Shown: piece after piece, positions 24,620 through 33,230 of the stretch
How the letters are laid out: each line of letters opens with the position of its first letter
How positions within the stretch are numbered: the first letter of the stretch is position 1
NCBI GenBank assembly: GCA_017455905.1
Contig: JAFTLQ010000018.1
Coordinates: forward strand, 1-34,299
DNA: 34,299 nt
Direction: 5' to 3'
Source of the DNA: Clostridia bacterium
Lineage (GTDB): Bacteria > Bacillota > Clostridia > Oscillospirales > CAG-272
Made by a program: the position numbers and the translations under genes
Notes under the pieces: generated by a model
Told to the model about the DNA's origin: nothing
Databases searched by the model: none
The model's input: only the letters and a program-made list of their open reading frames with translations

Positions 24620-25483
24620 TTATCCCTCTTTGATCAGCAAGCCGGTACAGGGGGCAACGCCGAAGCGTTCCGTAAACATAGGGCACTTGCACAGAAAGAT
24701 AAAATGAATGGGAAAGGCGCATCCGCTCAGCGTCTCGTAATTTCCCTGCCCCTTGGCGATCCGCACGTCGGCATCCAAAAAGGCTTTGGCCGCATCGGCG
24801 GGCAGACGGTCGGGAACGATGCCGCCGATGGCGCAGCCACTATCCGCTATGGCGTCCGCGACCGACATAAGATCGACCTGCTCGGCGTCCTCGCGCGTCG
24901 CATCGTTATGGATGGGGGCTCCGCGCACGAGCACGGTGACCGTCAGCGAGGGATATAGGCGGCGAAGGGTACGAAGAAGCACCTTGTCTGCCACGATCTC
25001 TCCGCAATTGTCGGTCATGTAGCACAGGCGGCGGGCGCACGCAAGCTCGGTGCGAAGCCGCTGTAGCGCCGTCTCATCCAGCGCCGTGCGCTGTGCGGCG
25101 TCAAGGAAGGCGCGAAGGGTATCCTCCTCGACCGTCGGGAAGGCACCGAAATCAATGAGGTTGCCCGCCATGGCGTAGCGCACCGCCGCAGCGAGCGGAT
25201 CGTCCGAGGCATCCACCGCGGCCTGCATCGATGCTTCTCTTTCCAGCATGTATTGGTTAAAATACCGCTTGATCGCACCGTACTCCTCGATGCCGCCAAA
25301 ATACGCCACGCGAAGGCGGTTGATATGCTCGACGATCTGCGGCGAGCTTTTATCCTTATGCTGCTCGATCGTCTGTGCCACCTCGCTTTGATAGGCGGCG
25401 AGCGTCTGTTCGTCAACGTCCCGTGGGTGACGCCGACTGTATTTTTCATATAGGCAGGTGTAGCATCTTGCGGGAAGCTTCAT
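24620..25483 (-). CDS. DUF89 / ARMT1-like metal-dependent phosphatase
   Basis: A 287-residue protein of the DUF89 family. It begins with the CYTCLYEKY cysteine pair (Cys7, Cys10) and continues with AMAGNLIDFGA near 105, the metal-binding MTDNCGEIVADKVLL near 157, VRGAPIHNDATREDA near 188 and the closing KGQGNYETLSG near 246. DUF89 members are metal-dependent damage-control phosphatases acting on sugar phosphates or phosphopantetheine derivatives; the N-terminal CxxC marks the prokaryotic subgroup. The precise substrate is unknown. Start ATG overlaps the stop of the methionine sulfoxide reductase gene by 4 bases (ATGA), so they are coupled. Confidence 0.9.
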   Translation of the reverse strand: MKLPARCYTCLYEKYSRRHPRDVDEQTLAAYQSEVAQTIEQHKDKSSPQIVEHINRLRVAYFGGIEEYGAIKRYFNQYMLEREASMQAAVDASDDPLAAAVRYAMAGNLIDFGAFPTVEEDTLRAFLDAAQRTALDETALQRLRTELACARRLCYMTDNCGEIVADKVLLRTLRRLYPSLTVTVLVRGAPIHNDATREDAEQVDLMSVADAIADSGCAIGGIVPDRLPADAAKAFLDADVRIAKGQGNYETLSGCAFPIHFIFLCKCPMFTERFGVAPCTGLLIKEG

Positions 25484-25941
25484 ACGTCGCCTCCGAACAC
25501 GTGTCGCTCAAGGACGCGCACGACCTGCTCAAGACCTGTCTGATCCTGCTTGGAAAAACGGCCAAGCGTCGCGCTGTCCATATCCAGCACACCCACGACC
25601 TCGCCGTGGACGAGGATGGGGACGACGATCTCGCTGTTCGATGCGCTGTCACAGGCAATATGTCCCGAAAAGGTATGTACGTTCTCCACCAGCACGCTCT
25701 CGCGACGAAGGGCGGCGGTGCCGCACACGCCCTCTCCCACCGAGATCTGCACGCACGCCGGCTTTCCCTGAAAGGGGCCGAGCACAAGTGTTCCCTTCTC
25801 CATGAGGTAAAAGCCCGCCCAAAGGACGTCGGGCAGCGTCATATAGAGCAGCGCAGCTGCGTTGGCAAGGCAGGCGGTCTTATGCGGCACGTCGCGCACG
25901 AGTGCCTCCACGTCCTCGCTAAGGGCAAGATAGTCGGTCAA
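25480..25941 (-). CDS. msrC: Free methionine-R-sulfoxide reductase (GAF domain)
   Basis: A GAF-domain enzyme reducing free L-methionine-(R)-sulfoxide with thioredoxin. All three conserved cysteines are present (GKPAC, GEGVC, GHIAC; Cys63, Cys73, Cys97), with the signature LGPFQGKPACVQI and SASNSEIVVP. I place the start at the TTG at 25941 (153 residues). GGAGGG lies 7 bases before it, and the resulting N-terminus TDYLALSEDVEAL matches the family's usual beginning. The longer version from ATG 25971 would start inside the -10 box of the promoter and has no ribosome binding site. First gene of the five-gene block. Confidence 0.9.
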   Translation of the reverse strand: MTDYLALSEDVEALVRDVPHKTACLANAAALLYMTLPDVLWAGFYLMEKGTLVLGPFQGKPACVQISVGEGVCGTAALRRESVLVENVHTFSGHIACDSASNSEIVVPILVHGEVVGVLDMDSATLGRFSKQDQTGLEQVVRVLERHVFGGDV

Positions 25942-25969
25942 GGCAAAGCCCTCCGTTCGATTTTTCTTC

Positions 25970-25998
25970 ATTATAGCACGCCGCGGTCAAAAAAGCAA
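25970..25998 (-). promoter_or_regulatory. Promoter of the msrC-DUF89 block
   Basis: Minus strand -35 TTGCTT (25993-25998), 17-base spacer, perfect -10 TATAAT (25970-25975). The start would fall near 25963, giving a leader of about 20 bases that contains the GGAGGG site for the TTG start. Confidence 0.7.
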
Positions 25999-26058
25999 GC
26001 CCCCGCCGCCGAAGACGATCCTATCTTTTGTTTTTTGCAACAAATTGACGGAGAGGTG

Positions 26059-26087
26059 TTGAATTTTCCCGAGGCATGTGCTAAAAT
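26059..26087 (+). promoter_or_regulatory. Promoter of the large GGDEF/EAL gene
   Basis: -35 TTGAAT (26059-26064), 17-base spacer, -10 TAAAAT (26082-26087). The leader of about 75 bases contains the tandem repeat at 26093-26116. No cyclic-di-GMP riboswitch fold was recognised in it. Confidence 0.65.
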
Positions 26088-26092
26088 AGAAA

Positions 26093-26116
26093 ATCATATT
26101 TCTGATCATATTTCTG
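26093..26116 (+). repeat. Exact tandem 12-base repeat in the leader
   Basis: ATCATATTTCTG occurs twice without a gap (26093-26104 and 26105-26116), just after the predicted transcription start of the GGDEF/EAL gene. Confidence 0.9.
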
Positions 26117-26170
26117 TTTTTATTATCTTTATATAGCCTCATCTGTATCATCGGGCAAGGAGGTGCACGC

Positions 26171-29100
26171 GTGAGATCGATACAAACGAAAATCGTCGCT
26201 CTGGTCCTGTCCTGTATTTTGCTGTTATCCACCGCCATCAGTATATTCGTATACACGCACACGACCAAGCTGTTACGAGCAGAGGCGCAAGACAATATGC
26301 TCATGTCCTGCGAAATATATTCCGAGAGTCTGAATGCCGTCCTCTCGCAAACGGAATCGTCGGTCAACCTGCTGGCAAGCTCCGCGCTCTACAATCTGAC
26401 GAGCATGCAGGTGCTGCAGGATAACCGCCAAGCGACCTATATCAGCTATTTGCGTGGGGTCGCCCTTGACCGCTGCGAGGGTATGGAGGGCGTTGTCGGC
26501 GTGTACGCCTACTTCGATGAGCAGATCGCGCAGACCAAGGACTGTGGGTTCTTTTACACGCGTGCGACGGACGGCGACGCCTTCACGGAGCAGACGCTGA
26601 CCGATGTTTCCCTCTACGACGAGCAGGACGTCGCGCACGTCGGCTGGTGGTACAAGCCGCAGCAGGCGAAGGCGGCCGTCTGGCTCGATGCCTACACGAA
26701 TGCCAACACCGAGCAGGCGGTGACCTCCTACGTCGTCCCACTATATAAAAACGAGCAATTCGTCGGCATCATCGGCGTCGACATCGCCGTCTCGTACCTT
26801 GCACAGGCAACGCAGGATATCCGCCTGTTTGACACGGGCTTCGCCACGGTGCTGAACAACGACGGCTCGGTCGTCTATCACCCCAAGTATGCCTTTGGCG
26901 TTCCGCTGGACGAAGAGGACAACAGCTTCCGCGACGTCATTCTCTATATGCAGCAAGCGCAGGAATGCACGGAGCTTATCTCCTATCGCATGGATACCCA
27001 ACGCCGCCATCTGGCCTTTTCCCCGCTCAAAAACGGCATGTGGCTGTGCATCACCGCGCCGGATGCCGAGATATACTTTGACCTATACAACATGCTGGCT
27101 ACGCTGCTCATCATGATCGCTGTATTCACCTGTGCTGCAGCCTGCGGTGCTGTCCTCGTCACCCGACGCATGACCAAGCCGCTGAAGCAATTGAATTACG
27201 CGGCGCATCAGCTGACCAAGGATAACTTTGATGCCTATATCGCACCGTCCACCAAGGACGAGATCGGTGAGCTGACGGTCAGCTTTATGAAGGCGCAAGC
27301 GCAGCTGAAGGCCAGGATCTCCAGCCTGTACGACGAGGCACACATGGACGGCCTGACGGGTGTGCAAAACAAAACCGCCTTGGTCGCCCGTGAGCAAGAG
27401 ATCAACCGCAAGATCGACGATTACACCGCCTCCTTTACCGTCGCCGTCTTTGACGTCAACGGACTGAAGGTCACCAACGACGTCCTCGGCCACATAGCAG
27501 GCGACGATCTTCTGCGCACCATCGCCCAGCATCTGAAGCAGACCTTCTCCCCGACGGACGTCTTCCGCACCGGCGGCGACGAGTTCGTCGTTCTGCTGGA
27601 GGGACCGGATACCGTTACCCAGACGCAGCATATCACCGCGTGTGCCATGGAGATGGAAACGCAGACCCTGCCCGAGCACCCCGATATCCGTGTCTCCTGC
27701 GCCTTCGGCGTGGCGAGCTTTGACCCGACCACGGACGAATGCTTTGCGCAAACGCTGTCGCGGGCCGACCGCAAAATGTATAAGAATAAGGCCATCAGCA
27801 AGCAGGAGAACAGCGATCCGTCTGCCAAGGGCATGCGCCGCGTGCAGATCGAAAAATACCTTGAGTTCCTAAAGGTCCTCAGTCAGAACACCGAGGATTA
27901 TCTCTTCCTTTTGGACATTGAAAACGATAAGAACTGGTTCTTCGGCGACATCGACCGTGATTTTGCCATTCGCGAGGACGGTCAAGAAACCAATAGCCTC
28001 GAGCAGATGTATGCCATCACGCATCCCTCCGACCGCCGCACGCTCTCGCTGGATCTGAAAAAGATCGTCGACGGCACCACCGACGAGCATCATATGGAGT
28101 ATCGCTGGATCAATCGCAGCGGCGCGGCGGTATGGATCGACTGCCACGGACACGTCGTCAAGGACAGCGCAGGGCATCCCTTCATCATGATCGGGCGCGT
28201 GTCAGACAAGGCGCTTCGTCCGCTGTACAACCCGCTGACCGGCTTGTTCAACAAGACCAAGCTGGAGCAGGACACGATGGAAAAATCGCTCATCCCCTTT
28301 ACGCACATGATGCTCATTCGCATTGATAAGCTTTCCTCTATCAGCTTGAAATACGGCAAGCAGCGTGCCGACGAGCTGATCGCCTTGGTCGGCAGGACGC
28401 TGGAGGAGCGCTTACCCATCTCCAGCATCTATCATACCGAGCGAGGCGGCTTTGCCCTGCTGCTGTATACCAATTCGACCGAGCATATCGAGCGCGTCTT
28501 TGAAAGTCTGCAGACGCTGGACGAGCAGCTGACGGTATCCGCCGCTATCGTACCAAACGACCGTTCCTTCTATATCGACGAGGACAACATCTACGAATCC
28601 GCCCGTGAGCTCTTTGAGGAAAACCGCCGCGCGGGCAGCAAGACCATCTCGTTCTTCTCTCACGACGATATACACAAGCGCCTGTCTCGGGCAGAGCTGC
28701 TGGACGAGATCGAGCACGGCGTCAAGCACGGCCTCGAGGGCTTTTATCTGCAGTTCCAGCCGCAGGTGCGCGGCAGCGATTACGCCGTCGTGTCAGCCGA
28801 GGCGCTTTTGCGCTATCGCAGCGCGGTGAAGGGCGCCGTATACCCCAACGAATTCATTCCGCTTCTTGAGGAAACGAGGCTGATCCGACCCGTCGGCCAC
28901 TTCGTGCTTGACCGCGCCCTGCAGCAATGCCGTGCATGGCGGCACCTGGTGCCCGATTTCCGCATGGCCGTCAACTTCTCCTCCGTACAACTGAAGGAGG
29001 ATGGCATCGCCGACGAGGTGATCGCCCTGCTGAAAAAGCACGAGCTTCCGGGTGACGCCCTGACCCTTGAGCTGACCGAGTCGGTGGAGATCGATTCCAC

Positions 29101-29917
29101 GACGGATTTTGCCGACGTCTTTGAAGCCTTCCAAAACGCGGGCATCCGCATCGCGATTGACGATTTCGGCACGGGCTACGCCAACCTCGGATACTTAAAG
29201 AACATTTACGCCGACGAGATCAAGATCGACCGCGTGTTCATTAAGGATCTCAAGGAAAACACCTACAACTATACCGTTCTGAACAACATCATTGATTTCG
29301 CTAAGACCAACGCCTTTACCGCGTGCGTCGAGGGTGTCGAAAGCACCGAGGAGCTCGCTGTGCTAGAGGGGCTTGAGCCCGACCTGCTGCAGGGCTATCT
29401 CTTCTCCCGTCCTATAGAAGCCGAGGAGCTGGAGGCGCTGTATCTGCGCCCGTCCTACGAGGGACGGCCGATCCAGCAGCCCTTTATGCGCGAGCTCCGA
29501 CAGAGCCGCGATGAGCTGCGTGTCGTGCACGTGGATACCAAGGGCATCCTCGCCAAGATAAACATCGGTCTGTGGGTCATCCGTATCCATACCGCCAAGG
29601 CGCGCGGTGAGCTGTTTGCCGACGCTATGATGCATCGGCTGCTCGGTATAGACACCCCCTGTGACGGCGCGACCTGCTACGAGCTGTGGCGCAGCCGTAT
29701 CAAGGACGAGCATCGCGAGCGCGTCGATGACATGATCCGCCACATGATGGAAAGCGATCAGGTCATGCAGGTAGAATACGTATGGACGCACCCGACCAAG
29801 GGCGACGTGCTCGTCCGTTGCACGGGCAAATGTGTGACGCAGACGGAGACCTCGCTCGTCTTCGAGGGCTTCCACCGTATTCTCAGCGACGTCGTTGACG
29901 AAGATCCTGCCACATAA
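26171..29917 (+). CDS. Membrane Cache-HAMP-GGDEF-PAS-GGDEF-EAL-PAS cyclic-di-GMP protein
   Basis: A 1248-residue protein starting with GTG, 6-7 bases after AAGGAGG. Layout: membrane segment 7-30; extracellular Cache-like sensor about 35-300; membrane segment 308-330; HAMP about 331-383; GGDEF domain about 388-545 with intact GGDEF (468-472) and DGLTG start, but no RxxD inhibitory site upstream; a PAS domain about 560-675; a second GGDEF fold about 680-830 with the signature changed to ERGGF; an EAL domain about 838-1105 with EAL (877-879), NFSS, ELTE, DDFGTGY (997-1003), KIDR, VEGVE and LQGYLFS all kept; and a C-terminal PAS-like domain about 1120-1245. It could both make and degrade cyclic-di-GMP. 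Confidence 0.93.
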   Translation: MRSIQTKIVALVLSCILLLSTAISIFVYTHTTKLLRAEAQDNMLMSCEIYSESLNAVLSQTESSVNLLASSALYNLTSMQVLQDNRQATYISYLRGVALDRCEGMEGVVGVYAYFDEQIAQTKDCGFFYTRATDGDAFTEQTLTDVSLYDEQDVAHVGWWYKPQQAKAAVWLDAYTNANTEQAVTSYVVPLYKNEQFVGIIGVDIAVSYLAQATQDIRLFDTGFATVLNNDGSVVYHPKYAFGVPLDEEDNSFRDVILYMQQAQECTELISYRMDTQRRHLAFSPLKNGMWLCITAPDAEIYFDLYNMLATLLIMIAVFTCAAACGAVLVTRRMTKPLKQLNYAAHQLTKDNFDAYIAPSTKDEIGELTVSFMKAQAQLKARISSLYDEAHMDGLTGVQNKTALVAREQEINRKIDDYTASFTVAVFDVNGLKVTNDVLGHIAGDDLLRTIAQHLKQTFSPTDVFRTGGDEFVVLLEGPDTVTQTQHITACAMEMETQTLPEHPDIRVSCAFGVASFDPTTDECFAQTLSRADRKMYKNKAISKQENSDPSAKGMRRVQIEKYLEFLKVLSQNTEDYLFLLDIENDKNWFFGDIDRDFAIREDGQETNSLEQMYAITHPSDRRTLSLDLKKIVDGTTDEHHMEYRWINRSGAAVWIDCHGHVVKDSAGHPFIMIGRVSDKALRPLYNPLTGLFNKTKLEQDTMEKSLIPFTHMMLIRIDKLSSISLKYGKQRADELIALVGRTLEERLPISSIYHTERGGFALLLYTNSTEHIERVFESLQTLDEQLTVSAAIVPNDRSFYIDEDNIYESARELFEENRRAGSKTISFFSHDDIHKRLSRAELLDEIEHGVKHGLEGFYLQFQPQVRGSDYAVVSAEALLRYRSAVKGAVYPNEFIPLLEETRLIRPVGHFVLDRALQQCRAWRHLVPDFRMAVNFSSVQLKEDGIADEVIALLKKHELPGDALTLELTESVEIDSTTDFADVFEAFQNAGIRIAIDDFGTGYANLGYLKNIYADEIKIDRVFIKDLKENTYNYTVLNNIIDFAKTNAFTACVEGVESTEELAVLEGLEPDLLQGYLFSRPIEAEELEALYLRPSYEGRPIQQPFMRELRQSRDELRVVHVDTKGILAKINIGLWVIRIHTAKARGELFADAMMHRLLGIDTPCDGATCYELWRSRIKDEHRERVDDMIRHMMESDQVMQVEYVWTHPTKGDVLVRCTGKCVTQTETSLVFEGFHRILSDVVDEDPAT

Positions 29918-29927
29918 AACCGATGGG

Positions 29928-30250
29928 GCTGTCTCAAATGCAAAATGCAAAATTGGGGAGCGAAGCGCGAAGCGGGATCCCATTCGACGATGAAAACCGG
30001 TCGGGAAGTTACTTGAAAAAAGCTATCGTTTCCCAAGTAGATCCCATCGTCGCTATGTCTCCTCGGTTTTGCTCCTCTGCCGGAGCAAAACTTCGACTAC
30101 GGGCATTCGCCCTCCGCTCAGGATGACACAAAGGGGATGCCATGAATGAAATGTGCTATGTACATGAAATGACATGCATCCCTCATACCCGCAGGCATTT
30201 CATTGTGTTGCGCTCTTTCGAGGCGCAACGCCTGCTCAGAATGACACAAA
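29928..30250. repeat. Degenerate dispersed-repeat segment between convergent genes
   Basis: Non-coding sequence with two copies of CTCAG(G/A)ATGACACAAA (30117-30132, 30235-30250), the reverse complement of the GTCATTCTGAGC-type repeat widespread in bacterial intergenic DNA. Each copy is preceded by a hairpin: GTTTTGCTCC/GGAGCAAAAC (30066-30091, perfect 10-base stem) and GTTGCGC/GCGCAAC (30207-30229). Related words GATCCCATTCGACGATG and GATCCCATCGTCGCTATG also recur between 29970 and 30060. It resembles a decayed mobile or REP-like element; no open reading frame or transposase is present. Confidence 0.6.
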
Positions 30251-30286
30251 AAGCGCCCGACGGCGGAGAACCGCTATCGGGCGCTT
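30245..30286 (-). terminator. Terminator of the minus-strand GGDEF/EAL gene
   Basis: AAGCGCCCGA (30251-30260) pairs with TCGGGCGCTT (30277-30286), with extra GC pairing inside. On the minus strand it is followed by TTTTTGTG, past the stop of the gene ending at 30315. Confidence 0.8.
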
Positions 30287-30291
30287 GTCTT

Positions 30292-30317
30292 AGGGCGAGG
30301 GTACCGCCCTTTTTTTA
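30292..30317 (+). terminator. Terminator on the plus strand after the large GGDEF/EAL gene
   Basis: AGGGCG (30292-30297), 7-base loop, CGCCCT (30305-30310) and then six more T residues. It lies nearly 400 bases past the plus-strand stop, on the far side of the repeat segment, and overlaps the stop codon of the opposite gene. Confidence 0.75.
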
Positions 30318-32603
30318 TTTGACCAGGGATTTGTACTTAATCGACGTGTTGCTGTTCAAGAAGATGCGATATTCCTCCAGAGGAAGCGCCTTGGCGTAAT
30401 AATAGCCCTGAACGACGTCGCAGCCAAGCCCGACGACCAGATCAAAGAGCTCCTTGGTCTCAACGCCCTCCTGGACGATGCTCATCTTGAGCGACTTGGC
30501 AAGCTTCATGACTGCTTCAATGATCAGACGGTCGCGCGCGGAATCCTTGCCCGCCGCGAGGAAGAGACGGTCAAGCTTGAGCTCATCCATGGGGATCTGC
30601 TTAAGGATGTTGAAGGAGGAGTAGCCGACGCCGAAGTCGTCAATGGAGCAGCGCATGCCGTTGTTGTGAAGGACCTCGACGATGTCGGCGATCTTTTCAT
30701 AGTTTTCCATCGCAAAGCTCTCAGTAAATTCCAGCGTCAGGAAGCCGTCGCCGATGCGGTGCAGCTTCTTTTGTCCCACGTAGAAGTCAAGGAAATCGTC
30801 GCTCATAGCCGTGACACGGGATACGTTGACGGAAACGGGCACAATCTTCTCACCGCGCTCGGCGGCACGGCTCAGATAATTGAGGACCTCCATGTAGATG
30901 AACTTATCCAGCTTTACGATAAAGCCGTTGGTTTCAAACAGCTCAATAAATTCCGCCGGGAACAGATAGTCGCCGCGATTGGGATCAAACCAACGCACCA
31001 GCGCCTCGGCGCTGTCGATGCAGTCGCGCGCCACGTTGTATTTCGGCTGAAGAAAGAGCTTGAAGTCGTGGTTTTCAAGGGCGGTCTCCATCTGTGCCTC
31101 GATCTTTTCGCCGCGCGCGATCTCGGCATTGACCGTTTCGGTATATACGACGAAGGGATCGTTGACGTTGCTCTTGGCATAGTCGCAGGCAAGGGAGGCA
31201 CATTCCATCATCTCGGGAACGGTACGGCGGCGTACGCCGGCAAAGACGTGATACACACCGACGTTGAACTTCATGACGGTGTGCGTCTCGCGAAGAATGT
31301 CCAGCTTGTTGATGATCGCCTCAAACAGATGGATCTTACCGCGGATCGCGCGGTCGCTCGTATGCTGCATCAGCAGCATGAATTTACCGTCACCGGAATA
31401 CGCAAAGGTTTCGTTGCCCGAGCCGCTGGATTCCAGCACCTTGACGATGTATTTGAGCATTTCGATGGTCTTTTGCTCACCTAAGTTGTCATAAAGGAAG
31501 CCATATTGGCGCACGGTACAGGCTACGATCGCATAATTGCTCTTGGATGCGTAGATAACGCGCAACGCATCCCGACGGAACTGCTCGTCGTTGGCACACT
31601 CAAGCGTCGGGTCGGTCAGAAGCGCCTCGGACAGCTCACGGCGCGTCTTGCGATAATAGAGGATCGCGTAGACGAGGCTGACGATCAGCGCGACGACTGC
31701 GATGGCCATGACGCTGATGATGTGGTTAATAAAGGTGCGCTCCATCTCGGTAAGCTGATCGCTGATGCTCACGCTTACAAGAAGGATGTGTCCGTCAAAG
31801 GTATCCATCGGGGCCACGGCTACGGTGTAGGACACGCCGAAGGCATCCACGGTGCAGGTGCCCTTTTCGTGGTTGCTGATCGTTTCGGTCACCGACTGCA
31901 CGGCATAGTTGTCGCTGGTGAGGGTGGAAATAAAATCGTACAGGTTACTGCCGAGGGAGGTCGAAAAATCATCGGCGCACACGCCCGACAGGATGCGGCC
32001 GTCCTCCGGCTTGACGATCGCCGTGCAGCACGCCGTTTCGTTCAGAACGGTGTCCATGACGATCAGCTCACGCGCGGGAAGAATGGACAGCAGGCCGTCA
32101 ACGTAGGCCGAGCCGCGTACGGGAACGAACAGGGCGATACAGTCCTTTTCGACCACCATGTCAAAGTACACGGCCGTCGCGCCCGCTTTTTTGCTCTCGG
32201 ATAGGGCGTAGAGGGCGTCGTTGACCTCCGTGGTGACCACGGTGCCCTGCGCCGAAAACGTCTGTCCGTTGCTATAATAGCGAAGATCGCCAAATCGGTC
32301 GTCGCCGATGTAGGAGTAGACGACCTCGTCGACCACGGATTTGGAGTCAGCATATTGCAGCTGATCGGCGATCGCGTACAGATCGTCAAAATGCTCGTCG
32401 GCCAGGTTGTTCGCCACCTCAAGGTCGCGATCCAAGTGCAACAGCGCATTCATGGATGCGGACTCGCTGTAGAACACGGAGGAATTGAGCAGAAGGGACG
32501 CCAGATACACGATCATCAGAATGAGCGCAAACACCAATACAGTGCGCTTGAAGATGGGAACAAATTCACGCTTTTTTATGCGCTTCGGGGTGCTCGTCTT
32601 CAT
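30315..32603 (-). CDS. Membrane cyclic-di-GMP phosphodiesterase (degenerate GGDEF-EAL)
   Basis: A 762-residue protein. Membrane segment about 20-41, extracellular sensor region about 42-285 (unassigned, could be Cache-like), membrane segment about 296-318, then a GGDEF fold about 330-480 with the signature degenerated to SGDGKF, so diguanylate cyclase activity is unlikely. The EAL domain is about 495-750: SAEALVRW, VNVSR, LEFTES, IDDFGVGYSSF, LKLDR, VQEGVET and VQGYYYA keep the catalytic residues, so it is probably an active phosphodiesterase. RBS AAAGGAG lies 8 bases before the ATG, inside the end of the signal peptidase gene. The two genes overlap by 38 bases, so they are co-transcribed. 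Confidence 0.93.
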   Translation of the reverse strand: MKTSTPKRIKKREFVPIFKRTVLVFALILMIVYLASLLLNSSVFYSESASMNALLHLDRDLEVANNLADEHFDDLYAIADQLQYADSKSVVDEVVYSYIGDDRFGDLRYYSNGQTFSAQGTVVTTEVNDALYALSESKKAGATAVYFDMVVEKDCIALFVPVRGSAYVDGLLSILPARELIVMDTVLNETACCTAIVKPEDGRILSGVCADDFSTSLGSNLYDFISTLTSDNYAVQSVTETISNHEKGTCTVDAFGVSYTVAVAPMDTFDGHILLVSVSISDQLTEMERTFINHIISVMAIAVVALIVSLVYAILYYRKTRRELSEALLTDPTLECANDEQFRRDALRVIYASKSNYAIVACTVRQYGFLYDNLGEQKTIEMLKYIVKVLESSGSGNETFAYSGDGKFMLLMQHTSDRAIRGKIHLFEAIINKLDILRETHTVMKFNVGVYHVFAGVRRRTVPEMMECASLACDYAKSNVNDPFVVYTETVNAEIARGEKIEAQMETALENHDFKLFLQPKYNVARDCIDSAEALVRWFDPNRGDYLFPAEFIELFETNGFIVKLDKFIYMEVLNYLSRAAERGEKIVPVSVNVSRVTAMSDDFLDFYVGQKKLHRIGDGFLTLEFTESFAMENYEKIADIVEVLHNNGMRCSIDDFGVGYSSFNILKQIPMDELKLDRLFLAAGKDSARDRLIIEAVMKLAKSLKMSIVQEGVETKELFDLVVGLGCDVVQGYYYAKALPLEEYRIFLNSNTSIKYKSLVK

Positions 32604-33189
32604 GGGCTTTCTCCTTTTGTTCTATAACATCGTCGGTCGTGGCTCGGGATTTTTTGACCGTGATAAGGACCATCATCGCAATGCCTGCCAGCAGCAAGAT
32701 GAGCAGCATCGGGATCATTGCTCCGCTGCTCAGCCATTCGGCAAAACGCGTCAGGCCGCTCAGCGTTTTCACATGGACGCCGATGAGCGCATCGGCGCGC
32801 GCGGGTACGGGATCGTGCGCATCGTTGGCATCGCCCTGTGTCACAAACACAAGGCCATCCTCCCCCATGATCGGCTCCTCCACGACGCGATGCGTGTTCG
32901 GGTAACCGTAGATCCTGGGATCGTCGGAGAAAAAGGTGATCACGTCACCGACCGCCACGTCCTCGGGGGGGATCTCTTTAATTAAAATGTAAGAACCGGT
33001 GGGGATGTCCGGCTCCATGCTGCCGCTGACGATCTGCATGACCGAATAGCCAAAGATCTTCGGCACCTCACCGCGCAGCTTGGCGCCGATGATGCAGACG
33101 AGCAGAGCAAACAAAAGGAGCAGAACACACCACCACAAAGCAGACAGAGTATACCTTATAAACCTTATACATCTGCGTTTTGTTGCCAT
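32566..33189 (-). CDS. SipW-type signal peptidase I
   Basis: A 207-residue membrane peptidase with an N-terminal membrane segment (about 12-36) and a C-terminal one (about 157-178). The catalytic Ser lies in VSGSMEPDIPTGSY near residue 57. The second residue is the His of YPNTHRVV near 100, not the Lys of ordinary bacterial enzymes; Ser-His marks the ER/SipW type. A GD.I/GDAND pair completes the S26 motifs. SipW in Bacillus subtilis processes the biofilm proteins TasA and TapA; no such substrate is seen here. The C-terminal tail is charged and His/Glu/Lys-rich. It is followed, with a 38-base overlap, by a cyclic-di-GMP phosphodiesterase. Confidence 0.9.
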   Translation of the reverse strand: MATKRRCIRFIRYTLSALWWCVLLLLFALLVCIIGAKLRGEVPKIFGYSVMQIVSGSMEPDIPTGSYILIKEIPPEDVAVGDVITFFSDDPRIYGYPNTHRVVEEPIMGEDGLVFVTQGDANDAHDPVPARADALIGVHVKTLSGLTRFAEWLSSGAMIPMLLILLLAGIAMMVLITVKKSRATTDDVIEQKEKAHEDEHPEAHKKA

Positions 33190-33230
33190 ACAATTATCTC
33201 TTTTTTGACTTTTTTACATATATGCGAGGC

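Noticed and set aside
26088..26170. Cyclic-di-GMP riboswitch before the GGDEF/EAL gene
   Set aside because: The leader is only about 80 bases, A+T-rich, and lacks the GEMM core and its tetraloop receptor pattern.
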